Shown here piece after piece: positions 16,033 through 24,328 of a stretch of 64,000 bases of DNA. The stretch covers positions 372,001-436,000 of the forward strand of contig NZ_QUNO01000006.1 of assembly GCF_003387475.1 (NCBI RefSeq). Reading direction: 5' to 3'. This DNA comes from Kutzneria buriramensis. GTDB lineage: Bacteria > Actinomycetota > Actinomycetes > Mycobacteriales > Pseudonocardiaceae. The position numbers were made by a program, and so were the translations under genes. A model generated the notes under the pieces. The model saw only the letters and a program-made list of their open reading frames with translations. It was not told where the DNA came from and searched no databases. How positions within the stretch are numbered: the first letter of the stretch is position 1; every line of letters starts with the position of its first letter.

Positions 16033-17318
16033 GGCGACCGACGATCCTGCTGGCGGTGGCGGCGCTCGTCGCCGGCTCGCTCACCGCCTGCTCGGCCGCC
16101 GCCGCCGAGCTCACCGTCCTCGGGCCGTGGACCGGCGGCGAGGAGCAGGCGTTCCGGGCCATGTTCCACGGCTTCGAGACCGAGGAGAACGTCCACATCG
16201 ACTACACCGGAACGCCGGCGGTGAACGAGGTCCTCCAGGCCGACGTCCAAAAGGGACAGCCGCCGGACGTCGCGGTGCTGTCCAGCCCCGGCGAACTCGC
16301 CCGCTACGCCGCGTCCGGCGACCTGCGCAAGATCACCGGTTCGGTGGACGTCTCCGACGGTGAGTACAGCCAGCAGTGGCGGACACTGCTGAAGCTGGGC
16401 ACGAACGACCTGTACGCGGTGCCGGTGAAGGCGGACCTCAAGAGCATCGTATGGTTCGACCCCAAGGTGTCGTCCAAAATGGACAGTTGGCAGCAGCTGC
16501 TCGACTTCACCGCCAAGTCGGCGGCCGGCGGGCCGCGGACCTGGTGCCTGGGCATGGAGGCGTACTCCACCTCGGGTTGGCCCGGCACGGACTGGATCGA
16601 GGACATCCTGCTGCACCAGTCGGGACCGTCCGTCTACCAGGACTGGGCGACCGGCCAGCTGGCGTGGAACTCGGATCCGGTGCGCGCCGCATGGCAGACC
16701 TGGGGCCAACTGCTGGATGCGCAGGACAAACCCGGGGACCAGCAGGCCATGCGCAACGCCGCCCTGCTCACGTACTTCGGCGACGCCGGCGGGAAGATGT
16801 TCGACCAGCACCCGGGTTGCCTGCTCGAACACCAGGGCTCGTTCACCACCGGCACGTATCCGACGACGGCCGAGCGCGGCCGGGACTACGACTTCTTCCC
16901 GTTCCCGACGATCGCCTCGCAGGTCCCGCAGTCCTACGAGGTCTCGGTGAACCTGGCCGGGCTGTTCACCGACAATCCGTTGGCGCGCAAGCTGATGGCC
17001 TACCTGGCCGGCGCCCGCGCGCAGGGCGTCTGGCCGGCCCGTCCCGGCGGCACCGCGTTCTCGGTGAACCGCGAGGTGCTCAACGCCGGCGTCTACCGGG
17101 ATCCGGTGAGCACGCGCATCGCCGGCGTGCTGGCCCAGGCCGACCACCTCTGCCTCGATGCCTCGGACGTGATGCCGGCGGAGATGTCGGACGCCTTCTC
17201 GCGGGCGATCCTGGAGTATCTCGGCGATCCGGGGCGGCTCGACGCCATCCTGACCGGGCTCGACGACGTGCGGAGCGGGCTGAGCGCCAAGGGCCGATTG
17301 TCCGTGCCATGCGGCTGA
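16029..17318 (+). CDS. Extracellular solute-binding lipoprotein (family 1 type)
   Basis: A 429-residue lipoprotein. The signal peptide ends in a lipobox LTAC with Cys21 as the anchor. The mature part has the family 1 (sugar-type) solute-binding layout: TVLGPWTGGEEQAFRAMFHGFE, then QPPDVAVLSSPGELARYAASGDL, LYAVPVKADLKSIVWFD and a late AFSVNREVLN. No ABC permease or ATPase is nearby, so it probably acts as a receptor rather than in uptake. In classical PknG loci the binding protein is GlnH, an amino-acid (family 3) protein; the fold family here is different, which suggests another ligand. The ATG overlaps the stop of the membrane sensor. Confidence 0.85.
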   Translation: MRRPTILLAVAALVAGSLTACSAAAAELTVLGPWTGGEEQAFRAMFHGFETEENVHIDYTGTPAVNEVLQADVQKGQPPDVAVLSSPGELARYAASGDLRKITGSVDVSDGEYSQQWRTLLKLGTNDLYAVPVKADLKSIVWFDPKVSSKMDSWQQLLDFTAKSAAGGPRTWCLGMEAYSTSGWPGTDWIEDILLHQSGPSVYQDWATGQLAWNSDPVRAAWQTWGQLLDAQDKPGDQQAMRNAALLTYFGDAGGKMFDQHPGCLLEHQGSFTTGTYPTTAERGRDYDFFPFPTIASQVPQSYEVSVNLAGLFTDNPLARKLMAYLAGARAQGVWPARPGGTAFSVNREVLNAGVYRDPVSTRIAGVLAQADHLCLDASDVMPAEMSDAFSRAILEYLGDPGRLDAILTGLDDVRSGLSAKGRLSVPCG

Positions 17319-17332
17319 CAGGGGAGAGACAG

Positions 17333-17650
17333 ATGACCGAGCTGATGCGGATTCCGTTGGACGCCGGGGGATCGGTGCTCGTCGAGGCGGAGCCGGTGCC
17401 GGGCCTGGAACGCGCCGGCCGCACCGCCGACATGCTGCGCGACGCCTCGCAGTCGTTGGAGCAGGCCCTGGCTCAGGTGCGCGACGCCGCCGCGGCCGCG
17501 GTGACGCAGTTCGTCGAGATGCAGCGGCGGCCGGACGAGGTGGAGCTGAAGTTCGGGTTGAAACTCGACGCCCAGGCCGGTGCGGTGATCGCCCGCACCG
17601 GCCTCCAGGGGCACTTCGAGGTCAAGCTCAAGTGGACGCGCACCGAGTGA
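17333..17650 (+). CDS. Trypco1 domain protein (CU044_2847 family)
   Basis: A 105-residue protein that is one domain: an N-terminal beta hairpin (RIPLDAGGSVLVEAE), a helix with SLEQALAQVRDAAAAAVTQF, and a C-terminal sheet VELKFGLKLDAQAGAVIARTG...FEVKLKW. This is the pattern of the CU044_2847 or trypsin-co-occurring domain 1 family, named for its repeated association with trypsin-like proteases in predicted conflict systems. Here too it shares an operon with such a protease. GGGGAGAG five bases upstream is a good ribosome site. Its biochemical role is unknown; a regulatory subunit or inhibitor of the protease is the natural guess. Confidence 0.85.
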   Translation: MTELMRIPLDAGGSVLVEAEPVPGLERAGRTADMLRDASQSLEQALAQVRDAAAAAVTQFVEMQRRPDEVELKFGLKLDAQAGAVIARTGLQGHFEVKLKWTRTE

Positions 17651-17651
17651 G

Positions 17652-18101
17652 TCAGCGGCGCTTGGCCAGGATGTCCACGCCCAGCGCGGCGCGCACGGCG
17701 GCGTTGCGCAGGTACAGGCCGGCCCACACCAGGATCGCGACGTAGACGGGGAACAGCAGGGTGGAGAACAGCGGCGCCTCGATCCGCAGGTTGGAACAGA
17801 ACGCGCCGCCCAGGTAGGCGGTCTGGAGAATCGCGCCCAGCATCGCGGTCTTCGGGATCACGTACAGCACCAGGCAGCCCAGCTCCAGCAGGCCGATCAG
17901 CACGGCCAGGTGCACCGGGAAACCGGCCTGCTGGAAGGCCTGTTCGACAAAAACCGGGTGCAGCGTGTGCATCGTGGCGTCCATCAGCAGGAACAGCACG
18001 ACGGCGGTGCTGAGGCCACGGCCGATCTTGGTGGCCAGCGGGGCCTTCGCCTTGACGGCGGCGACGGCGGTGGTGTTGGCGGGGGTGGCGATCGCGGTCA
18101 T
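17652..18101 (-). CDS. DoxX-like membrane protein
   Basis: A 149-residue membrane protein with four hydrophobic helices (VVLFLLMDATMH, LAVLIGLLELGCLVLYVI, LGAILQTAYLGGA, PVYVAILVWAGLYL), the pattern of the DoxX-like (DoxX_2) family. Members are small inner-membrane proteins of mostly unknown function. The ATG at 18101 was preferred over a longer frame because GGAG lies upstream and the extra N-terminus is Arg-rich without conservation. It converges with the Trypco1 gene, one base apart. Confidence 0.82.
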   Translation of the reverse strand: MTAIATPANTTAVAAVKAKAPLATKIGRGLSTAVVLFLLMDATMHTLHPVFVEQAFQQAGFPVHLAVLIGLLELGCLVLYVIPKTAMLGAILQTAYLGGAFCSNLRIEAPLFSTLLFPVYVAILVWAGLYLRNAAVRAALGVDILAKRR

Positions 18102-18189
18102 CTCGGTGCTCCGTTTCAGGGGATCTCTCGTGCTCTCACCCCTGCGTCGAACGGCGCCCGCCCCGGATCGACAACCCCTCACAACTTTT

Positions 18190-19191
18190 TCAGCGGATTT
18201 TTCCGAACGTCTCCAGCAGGCTCGCCTTGATCTCCGGTCTACCCGCCGCCACCAGCAGGAACGCCGCCTCGCGGACCAGCCGCTGGCCGTGCTCGCCGGC
18301 CAGGATCGCCCGACTGCCGCCCGCCGCCACCACCGCGCCGGCCGCGCGGTAGGCCAGTTCCGAGGCGGCCGCCCGGGCCGCCGGCATCGAGGCGGCGTCG
18401 ATCAGGCCGCCGTCGAGCCGGTCCCGCGCGTCGCCGATCTCCTTGCGCAGCCGGTCCGCCACGTCCGCGCGCCCCGCCTCCTCGATCAGCCGCGCCGCGC
18501 GGTCGGCGAGCCCGAGCGGCGCGCAGCCGTTGAGCCGTGAGGAGAAGGCGTTGCCGGCGACGAAGTCCGCGTGCGGGATCGTCGCGTAGATGCGCTCGTC
18601 CGGCACGAAGTAGCCGTCGAAGACCAGCCGCACCGTCGCCGTGCCCTGCGCGGCGACCAGCGTCAGCGGCTGCACCGTCAGGTGCGGGGCCTCGACCGGG
18701 TCGATCACGCCGCTGACGATCATGTCGCCGTCCCGGCCGGCCAGCTGGAGCAGGTCCACCATGCCCCAGCCGCTGACGAACGGCGCCTCGCCGTCGAAGA
18801 CGTAGCCGCCGTCCACGCGGGTGGCGCGGGTGCGAGGCGGGACCGGGATCACGCCGGCGTAGGCCACGCCGCCGCGCAGGCGACCGGCGGCCAGGTCGTC
18901 CAGGTACCGCTCGCGCAGCGCCTCGTTGGACGTCCCGTACAGGCCGCGGGTCAGGCCGTGGTGCTGGACCCAGGTGAACATCGTGCTCAGGCAGCCGCCG
19001 GCGACCGCCTCCAGGATCGCCACCGTCTCCGGCAGGCCCAGCGCGTCGTCCACGGCGATGCCGTAGAAGCCCTCCGCGGCGAGCAGGTCGAAGTGGGCGC
19101 GCGGCACCACGCCCGCCGCGTCCACCTCGGCGGCCGCCGGGAACAGCACCTCGTCAGCGATGGCCCGCGCGCGGGCGACCAGGTCACTCAC
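18190..19191 (-). CDS. Acyl-CoA dehydrogenase family protein
   Basis: A 333-residue flavoprotein-type protein. The N-terminal helical domain holds YGIAVDDALGLPETVAILEAVAGG and FTWVQHHG. The middle beta domain contains VDGGYVFDGEAPFVSGWGMVD, where acyl-CoA dehydrogenases bind FAD and substrate. It is shorter than the usual 380 residues and lacks the long C-terminal helices with the catalytic Glu region, which fits the divergent desaturase/flavin hydroxylase-like branch. The reaction is not predictable. It is divergent from the glycosyltransferase-like gene, with a ~70-base spacer. Confidence 0.83.
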   Translation of the reverse strand: MSDLVARARAIADEVLFPAAAEVDAAGVVPRAHFDLLAAEGFYGIAVDDALGLPETVAILEAVAGGCLSTMFTWVQHHGLTRGLYGTSNEALRERYLDDLAAGRLRGGVAYAGVIPVPPRTRATRVDGGYVFDGEAPFVSGWGMVDLLQLAGRDGDMIVSGVIDPVEAPHLTVQPLTLVAAQGTATVRLVFDGYFVPDERIYATIPHADFVAGNAFSSRLNGCAPLGLADRAARLIEEAGRADVADRLRKEIGDARDRLDGGLIDAASMPAARAAASELAYRAAGAVVAAGGSRAILAGEHGQRLVREAAFLLVAAGRPEIKASLLETFGKIR

Positions 19192-19261
19192 ACCGTCAAC
19201 TTAGGTCGGCGCGGTGAACCGCGCAGCAAAACCGCTGGACGGCGTGACCAGAATCGACGCC

Positions 19262-20344
19262 ATGGGGTCGGTTCTGGTCAATTTCGTCTATGCCCACGCG
19301 GTCGGCCACGCCGTCGAGGCGTTGCAGTACTGCCGGGGCTATCACGCGGCCGACCCGTCGCGGCGGATCGGGCTCGTGCTCAACGCCGACACGCCGGCGG
19401 AGCTCGCGACCTGGTGCCCGTTCATCGACGAGGTGCACACGATCGAGCTCGACCTGTTCGACCCGGCCACCGACACCCGCGACCAGCTCGCGAAGATCAC
19501 CAAGGACTGGGACCACGTGGTCGGCGACCACCGCATGTCGCTGCCGGAGCAGCGCGCGTTCTTCCCAGGCCTCGCGGCGTACTACGACCAGGCCGACGCG
19601 TACTTCACCGGGATCAAGGGCTCGGCCGGCGGCCAGCCGCCGTCCTACCTGCCGAAGCAGCCGCTGCGGCTGAACCTGCCCGAACAGCCACGCGACGGAT
19701 TCGCGGTGCTGCTCGGCGGCAGCGCGAAGCGCGAGATGTACCCGTCGGTGTCGTCGTGGCGGCTGATCCTGGCCGCCCTCGCCGATCGCTTCCCGGGCGC
19801 GGCGATAACCCTGCTCGGCAAGCTTGCCAAGGACGGCCGCACCAGCACGACCTACACCCGTGACGAGTACGAGCGCCTCGCGGCCGCCGTTCCCGGTGCG
19901 CGACTGGCGCTGGACCTGCCGCTGCGGGACCAGTTGTCCCTGGTCGGCGCCTCCAGGGTCTTCCTGTCGCCGCACACCGGGTTCGGCATGGTCGCGCTGG
20001 CCACCGGCACGCCGTGGCTGTGCCTGGCCGGCAACCGCTGGCCCGAGTTCTACTTCAACGACGGCGTGCCGTTCTACTCCGTGCTGCCGGACCGCGCCCG
20101 CTTCCCCTGTTACACCATGTTCGGTTCGGACCCGGAGCCCGTGGACGACGAGGGACCGCGCGCGCCGAGCATGTCGGCCGCCCGCATCCGGGCGGACCTG
20201 CCGGAACTGCTCGACGCCGCGGCGCTCCTGGTCGCCGGCGACCTGGGCTACGCCGCCGCGCTGGCCGGCCACCGCGACCGGCTGGCCCGGTGCTGGGGCG
20301 GGGACCGCTCGATGATGTGGTCGCTGGACAACGTGCTCAGCTGA
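19262..20344 (+). CDS. GT9/heptosyltransferase-like glycosyltransferase
   Basis: About 360 residues with a GT-B layout. The N-terminal half starts VLVNFVYAHAVGHAVEALQYCRGY, with the glycine/histidine loop of family 9 enzymes. The C-terminal half has FAVLLGGSAKREMYPSVSSW, AITLLGKLA and VFLSPHTGFGMVALATGTPWLCLAG, the nucleotide-sugar pocket found in ADP-heptose transferases. Actinomycetes lack LPS, so the acceptor is more likely a cell-wall glycan or small molecule. An in-frame GTG at 19214 could add 16 residues. The 3' end overlaps mihF by a few bases in convergent orientation. Confidence 0.72.
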   Translation: MGSVLVNFVYAHAVGHAVEALQYCRGYHAADPSRRIGLVLNADTPAELATWCPFIDEVHTIELDLFDPATDTRDQLAKITKDWDHVVGDHRMSLPEQRAFFPGLAAYYDQADAYFTGIKGSAGGQPPSYLPKQPLRLNLPEQPRDGFAVLLGGSAKREMYPSVSSWRLILAALADRFPGAAITLLGKLAKDGRTSTTYTRDEYERLAAAVPGARLALDLPLRDQLSLVGASRVFLSPHTGFGMVALATGTPWLCLAGNRWPEFYFNDGVPFYSVLPDRARFPCYTMFGSDPEPVDDEGPRAPSMSAARIRADLPELLDAAALLVAGDLGYAAALAGHRDRLARCWGGDRSMMWSLDNVLS

Positions 20345-20648
20345 CCGCCGCCAGCAGGGCGGTGCGCTGCGCGGAGCCGACGCCGCCCACCCGGCGCGAG
20401 TCGGCGATTTCGCAGCCACGCATCAGCTCGGCCGCGCGCACCGGGCCGACACCCGGTAACGCCTTGATGACGGCGATGATCCGTGTCTTGCGGACCACCT
20501 CGTCGGTTTCGGCGCGTTCGAACACTTCCGGCAGCTGCACGGTCCCCGCCTTGAGGCCGGCCAGCAGCTCGGCACGGGCCTTGCGGGCGCGCTGAGCCTT
20601 GGCCAGCGCTTCGGCACGCTGCTGGGCCGTGAGTGCGGGCAGAGCCAT
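20337..20648 (-). CDS. mihF: Actinobacterial integration host factor (mihF type)
   Basis: A 103-residue nucleoid protein. It begins MALPALTAQQRAEALAKAQ, the normal start of this family, so the longer upstream frame is ignored. A helical N-terminal arm precedes the S13-like helix-two-turn-helix region with VIKALPGVGPVRAAELM, which grips DNA. In most actinobacteria mihF sits beside gmk and rpoZ. Here the neighbours are an LD-carboxypeptidase and a glycosyltransferase, so this may be a second copy. It shapes DNA and supports phage integration and global transcription. Confidence 0.88.
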   Translation of the reverse strand: MALPALTAQQRAEALAKAQRARKARAELLAGLKAGTVQLPEVFERAETDEVVRKTRIIAVIKALPGVGPVRAAELMRGCEIADSRRVGGVGSAQRTALLAAVS

Positions 20649-20762
20649 GGTGATCCCTTCGACGTCGATGCTGTGTGCTGTGCGTTTGCGGCGAGTTCCG
20701 ATAATGGCCTCGAGCACGCGATTCACACGGGCATTCGACGATCTGCGCAAGAAACCACCCGG

Positions 20763-21683
20763 TCAGCGCAACGCGTTTGACCGGACCGTGAGAGTTCCGG
20801 CCACGGCGTCCAGGTCTGCGACCAGTCCAATTGGCACAGTCAGTGCCGCCGAACAGTGCCCGAAGCCGAGTTCCCACGCTACGGGCACGCCGAGCCCGCC
20901 GAGCCGATCGGCGAGCATCGCGCGCACGTGCACGGGGTCGCCGCAGCCGGTCCACGACCCCAGCGCGATGCCGTTGACCCCGTCGAACCAGCCGGCACGC
21001 AGCAGTTTCGTGACGATGCCGTCCAATCGGTACGGATCCTCGTTGACGTCTTCGAGAAGCGCGATCGCGCCATCGGGCGGCGGCGGGGCGGTCCGCGCGG
21101 CGAGCCCGGCGGCCAGCAGGCTGGCGTTGCCGCCGACGACCACACCCGACGCCCGGCCCGCAACCAGTGCTCCGGCGCCGGGTCGCGTCAACACCCGAAC
21201 GGCGGCAGGATCGAACACCGTCGAGTGAAAGTGCTGCTGCGCCTGCTCGTCCTCGGTGAACGCAAGGGTGGCCAGCATGGGCGCGAACAGCGTCACCAGG
21301 TTCAACCGCGCGCCGATGTAGTCGTGCAGCGTGGTCACGTCGCTGGAGCCGGCGAACACCTTCGGCCCGGCGGCGGCCATCGCCGACCAGTCCAGCAGGT
21401 CCACCATGCGCATGCAGCCGTAGCCGCCGCGGACACAGAACACCGCCGCCACCTCGGGATCGCACCAGGCGTCCTGGAGGTCGGCGGCGCGGTCCGCGTC
21501 GGTGCCGGCGAGGTAGCCGAGGTGCCGGTCCAGCACGTGCTTGCCGAGTCGTACCCGCAGGCCCCACGACTCCACGATCTCGATACCGGCCCTGAGCACC
21601 TCCTCCGGCACGCGCCCGGCCGGTGCCACGAGCGCCACCAGGTCACCGGGTTTGAGCCGGTCCGGTCGGGTCCGTTCGATCAC
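20763..21683 (-). CDS. LD-carboxypeptidase (MEROPS S66)
   Basis: A 306-residue serine peptidase of the S66 family, which trims the terminal D-Ala from murein tetrapeptides or acts on related peptides such as microcin C7 (MccF). The nucleophile is Ser114 in FAGSSDVTTLH. The Glu of IALLEDVNEDPYRLD and the His of ELGFGHCSAALTVPIG complete the Ser-Glu-His triad. The N-terminus KPGDLVALVAPAG is typical. The length is normal. The start overlaps the end of the S9 peptidase gene by 4 bp, so the two are co-transcribed, which suggests joint peptide turnover. An immunity-type (MccF) role cannot be separated from cell-wall recycling by sequence alone. Confidence 0.92.
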   Translation of the reverse strand: MIERTRPDRLKPGDLVALVAPAGRVPEEVLRAGIEIVESWGLRVRLGKHVLDRHLGYLAGTDADRAADLQDAWCDPEVAAVFCVRGGYGCMRMVDLLDWSAMAAAGPKVFAGSSDVTTLHDYIGARLNLVTLFAPMLATLAFTEDEQAQQHFHSTVFDPAAVRVLTRPGAGALVAGRASGVVVGGNASLLAAGLAARTAPPPPDGAIALLEDVNEDPYRLDGIVTKLLRAGWFDGVNGIALGSWTGCGDPVHVRAMLADRLGGLGVPVAWELGFGHCSAALTVPIGLVADLDAVAGTLTVRSNALR

Positions 21684-23623
21684 GTGTGCAGCGCCAGTCG
21701 CGGCACGTCCACCGGCTCGAAGCCCAGCACCTGCCCGTAGAACGACAGCTCCGCCTCCAGCGCCGCCTTGATCGTCTCGGCCCGCCGGAAGCCGTGCTGC
21801 TCGCCGGCGAAGCCGAGGTACGCGTGCCGGATGCCGCTGCCGTCGATCGCCCGCGCGAACGCCTCGGTGTGCGCCGGCGGGCAGACCTCGTCCTCAAGGC
21901 CCTGCAACAGCAGGATGGGCCCGGTGAGCTTGTCCGGCCGCTCGCTGGGGGACCGCTCCAGGTACACCTCGCGGGCGGTGTCCAGCGGCCCGATCAGGCC
22001 GTCCAGGTAGCGGGACTCGAAGTCGTGCGTCTCGCCGCTGGCGAAGGCGATCATGTCGACGGCCGGGTACATCGCGTTGCCGCACGCGAACGGCGACGGC
22101 ATGGTCAGCGCGGCGGCGGTGGTGAAGCCGCCGGCGCTGCCACCGCGGATCGCCAGCCGCGCCCGGTCGGCGATGCCCTCATCGGCCAGGGCGGTCGCCA
22201 CCGCGCCGCAGTCCTGCACGTCGACGACGCCCCACTGGCCGTTCAGGCGCTCGCGGAACCGCCGGCCGTAGCCGGTGGAACCGCCGTAGTTGACGGCCAC
22301 GACGCCGATGCCGCGGCTGGTGAAGTAGGTCACCGTCAGGCTCAGGGTGCCGGACACGCTGCCGGTCGGGCCGCCGTGGACGTGCACGACGTACGGCGGC
22401 AGCTCGCCCTCGGGCGCCACGAAGTCCGGGTTGGTCGGCGGGTACACGAAAGCGGGGATCTTCTCCCCGTCCGGGCTGGTGAAGACCTGCTCGTACGGGG
22501 TCGGCAGGTACACCGGGTCCAGCGGCAGCGGCTCGCCGACCGTCAGCACGCTCGCCTCGCCGGTGGACAGGTCCAGCCGCACGACGGCCTCCTCGTCCCG
22601 CGGGCCGCCAGCTATGCCGACGACCACGCCGTCCGCCGCCGAGATCTGTCCCAGCCACACCGGCAGATCCGTCTCGACGTCGGTGACGGTGCCGCTGCGC
22701 TCGTCCAGCACCGCCAGCGCGGTGCCGCGGATCACCGCGTGCCGGCCGTTGCCCAGCGGCGCGAACCAGCTGCTGCCCAGCCGCCACAGCGGGCCGCCGA
22801 GCTCCTCCTCGCACGGCGCGAGGTTGGTCGCCGTGCCGTCCAGGGTGATGCGGTGCAGGTTCCACCAGCCCTGCGGGTCGGTCAGCGCGAGCAGCGTCTC
22901 CGGGCTCTCCCACCGGAACTGGCACACCGCCTCGGCCGGCCCGCCGGCGATCACCCGGTGCTCGCCGACCTTGCCGTCCTCGGTCAGCTCGGCCACGCAC
23001 AGCTCGGTGCCGTCCCACGGCATCGCCGGGTGGTTCCAGCCCAGCCACGCCACGTGCCGACCGTCCGGCGACGGCTGCGGGGCGGACATGAAGTGGTGGC
23101 TCGCGACCAGCACCCGTGCCTGCTGCGTGCCGTCCAGCGGCAGCGCGACCAGGTCGCGGCGGACGTCCACGTTCGCGGCGCTGAGCTGGGTCTCCCGCAC
23201 GCACCACACCTCGGCGCCGTCCGGGCTGGCCGTCAGGTCCGTGTAGCGGTACCAGTGCTCGTGCGGCGGCTCCGGGCTGATCGGCCGGGGCTCGGCGGCC
23301 GGGTCGTCCCCGTCCACGAGGTACACCCGCTGGTCGTTCCAGTGCGTGAACGCGATCCGGCCGCCGACGAAGGCCCACGGCTTGCCGCCGTACTCGTGCA
23401 CGCGGTTGCGGGCGTTCCACGGCGCGGCCAGCACCTGTCGGGGCTGCTCACCCGGTTTCCCGGCCCGCATGAGCACCACTCGGCCGCCCTCCTCGGGACG
23501 GCTCTCGGCCCACCACGTCTCCCCGTCGTGCTGGTCGACCCACTGGATCGACCCGCCCGCCCCGGCCACGTCCTGCGCGGCCAGCGGGGACACCCACGTT
23601 CCGTACGGCGCGATCGTCACCAC
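21680..23623 (-). CDS. S9 family peptidase (acylaminoacyl/prolyl oligopeptidase type)
   Basis: A 647-residue cytoplasmic peptidase. The first ~390 residues form a beta propeller with repeated SPDG-type blades (TASPDGAEVWCV, QPSPDGRHVAWLGWNHP, FTSPDGEKIP). The C-terminal alpha/beta-hydrolase has the nucleophile in RGGSAGGFTTAAAL, the acid in GLEDEVCPPAHTEAF and the histidine in GEQHGFRR. Such enzymes remove N-terminal acyl-amino acids or dipeptides from short peptides. It is the first gene of a pair with the LD-carboxypeptidase. Confidence 0.92.
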   Translation of the reverse strand: MVTIAPYGTWVSPLAAQDVAGAGGSIQWVDQHDGETWWAESRPEEGGRVVLMRAGKPGEQPRQVLAAPWNARNRVHEYGGKPWAFVGGRIAFTHWNDQRVYLVDGDDPAAEPRPISPEPPHEHWYRYTDLTASPDGAEVWCVRETQLSAANVDVRRDLVALPLDGTQQARVLVASHHFMSAPQPSPDGRHVAWLGWNHPAMPWDGTELCVAELTEDGKVGEHRVIAGGPAEAVCQFRWESPETLLALTDPQGWWNLHRITLDGTATNLAPCEEELGGPLWRLGSSWFAPLGNGRHAVIRGTALAVLDERSGTVTDVETDLPVWLGQISAADGVVVGIAGGPRDEEAVVRLDLSTGEASVLTVGEPLPLDPVYLPTPYEQVFTSPDGEKIPAFVYPPTNPDFVAPEGELPPYVVHVHGGPTGSVSGTLSLTVTYFTSRGIGVVAVNYGGSTGYGRRFRERLNGQWGVVDVQDCGAVATALADEGIADRARLAIRGGSAGGFTTAAALTMPSPFACGNAMYPAVDMIAFASGETHDFESRYLDGLIGPLDTAREVYLERSPSERPDKLTGPILLLQGLEDEVCPPAHTEAFARAIDGSGIRHAYLGFAGEQHGFRRAETIKAALEAELSFYGQVLGFEPVDVPRLALHT

Positions 23624-23858
23624 GGCAAGACCCTATCCCCACTGATCACCCGCCGACGCCACGCGGGGCGTGCCCACCGCGGCGGCGGTTCGACACAAAG
23701 AACCCAGCCCGCCGAATATCTGTGGACAGTGGAATGCGGTCCCGTGACGGGTATGACGAATTCACAGGCCGGCTCGGGAGGCGAGCACCATCGTCAGCCC
23801 CCGGGTCACTTGAAGACTTGGCATCACGTTGAACCGTCTTCAGACACGAGAGGGAACC

Positions 23859-23999
23859 ATGAACCTGATCGCCGGCGACACGATGTTTTTAGTGATCCAC
23901 CAGCCGGATGGCCTGGCCGGGGGCGGCTTCGACGGGGTGGTGGCGCCCCCGGTGTGCGGTATCTCGGCGTCAGCCGCAGACGACGCGACCGCCCGGTAG
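23859..23999 (+). CDS. Possible 46-residue small protein
   Basis: An ATG preceded by AGAGGGA at proper distance opens a 46-codon frame (begins MNLIAGDTMFLVIHQPDG, ends SAADDATAR). It has no known family match. A hydrophobic front and a Gly/Asp-rich back could suit a peptide precursor, but no modifying enzyme is close. I include it only because of the ribosome site. Confidence 0.25.
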   Translation: MNLIAGDTMFLVIHQPDGLAGGGFDGVVAPPVCGISASAADDATAR

Positions 24000-24037
24000 T
24001 TCATCTTCTCGTGCTGTTCTGCCGAACGGTGCTCCAT

Positions 24038-24226
24038 ATGTCGGGACCGCGTGACCATTTCCCTGACGGCATGGTGGCCTCGCCGCGTATGCGGTACGCG
24101 GCGAGGCTGGTCGAATGCGAGGAACACCCGTCTCGCCGGCGGGACCGGCTCGCCTGTTCGCTTATCGCCGAACCGGTTGACCCATTGCTGCGACTATGGC
24201 CCGTCGGTACGCTCCACATCGTCTGA
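24038..24226 (+). CDS. Possible 62-residue small protein
   Basis: A 62-codon frame starting MSGPRDHFPDGMVASP, with codon use similar to real genes nearby but no ribosome site and no family resemblance. It ends 103 bases before the DUF711 start. The chance of a random frame is high in this composition. Confidence 0.2.
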   Translation: MSGPRDHFPDGMVASPRMRYAARLVECEEHPSRRRDRLACSLIAEPVDPLLRLWPVGTLHIV

Positions 24227-24328
24227 CCTGCACTTATGCCACACCTGCACGTTCCTCGAGGCGGTTTGCGAATCGCCCGTTTCGAGTCCCGCGCGCATCG
24301 TCACCACGCACCTGGGGAGGATTTCAGC

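Larger units (their letters stand above)
23624..24328. other. 705-base spacer with two doubtful small ORFs
   Basis: No recognisable gene lies here. It contains two small + strand frames listed separately, a GAC/GTC-rich stretch around 23740-23760 and several short inverted pieces, but no strong hairpin. The promoters for the S9 peptidase (leftward) and the DUF711 gene (rightward) must lie at its two ends. Confidence 0.5.
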
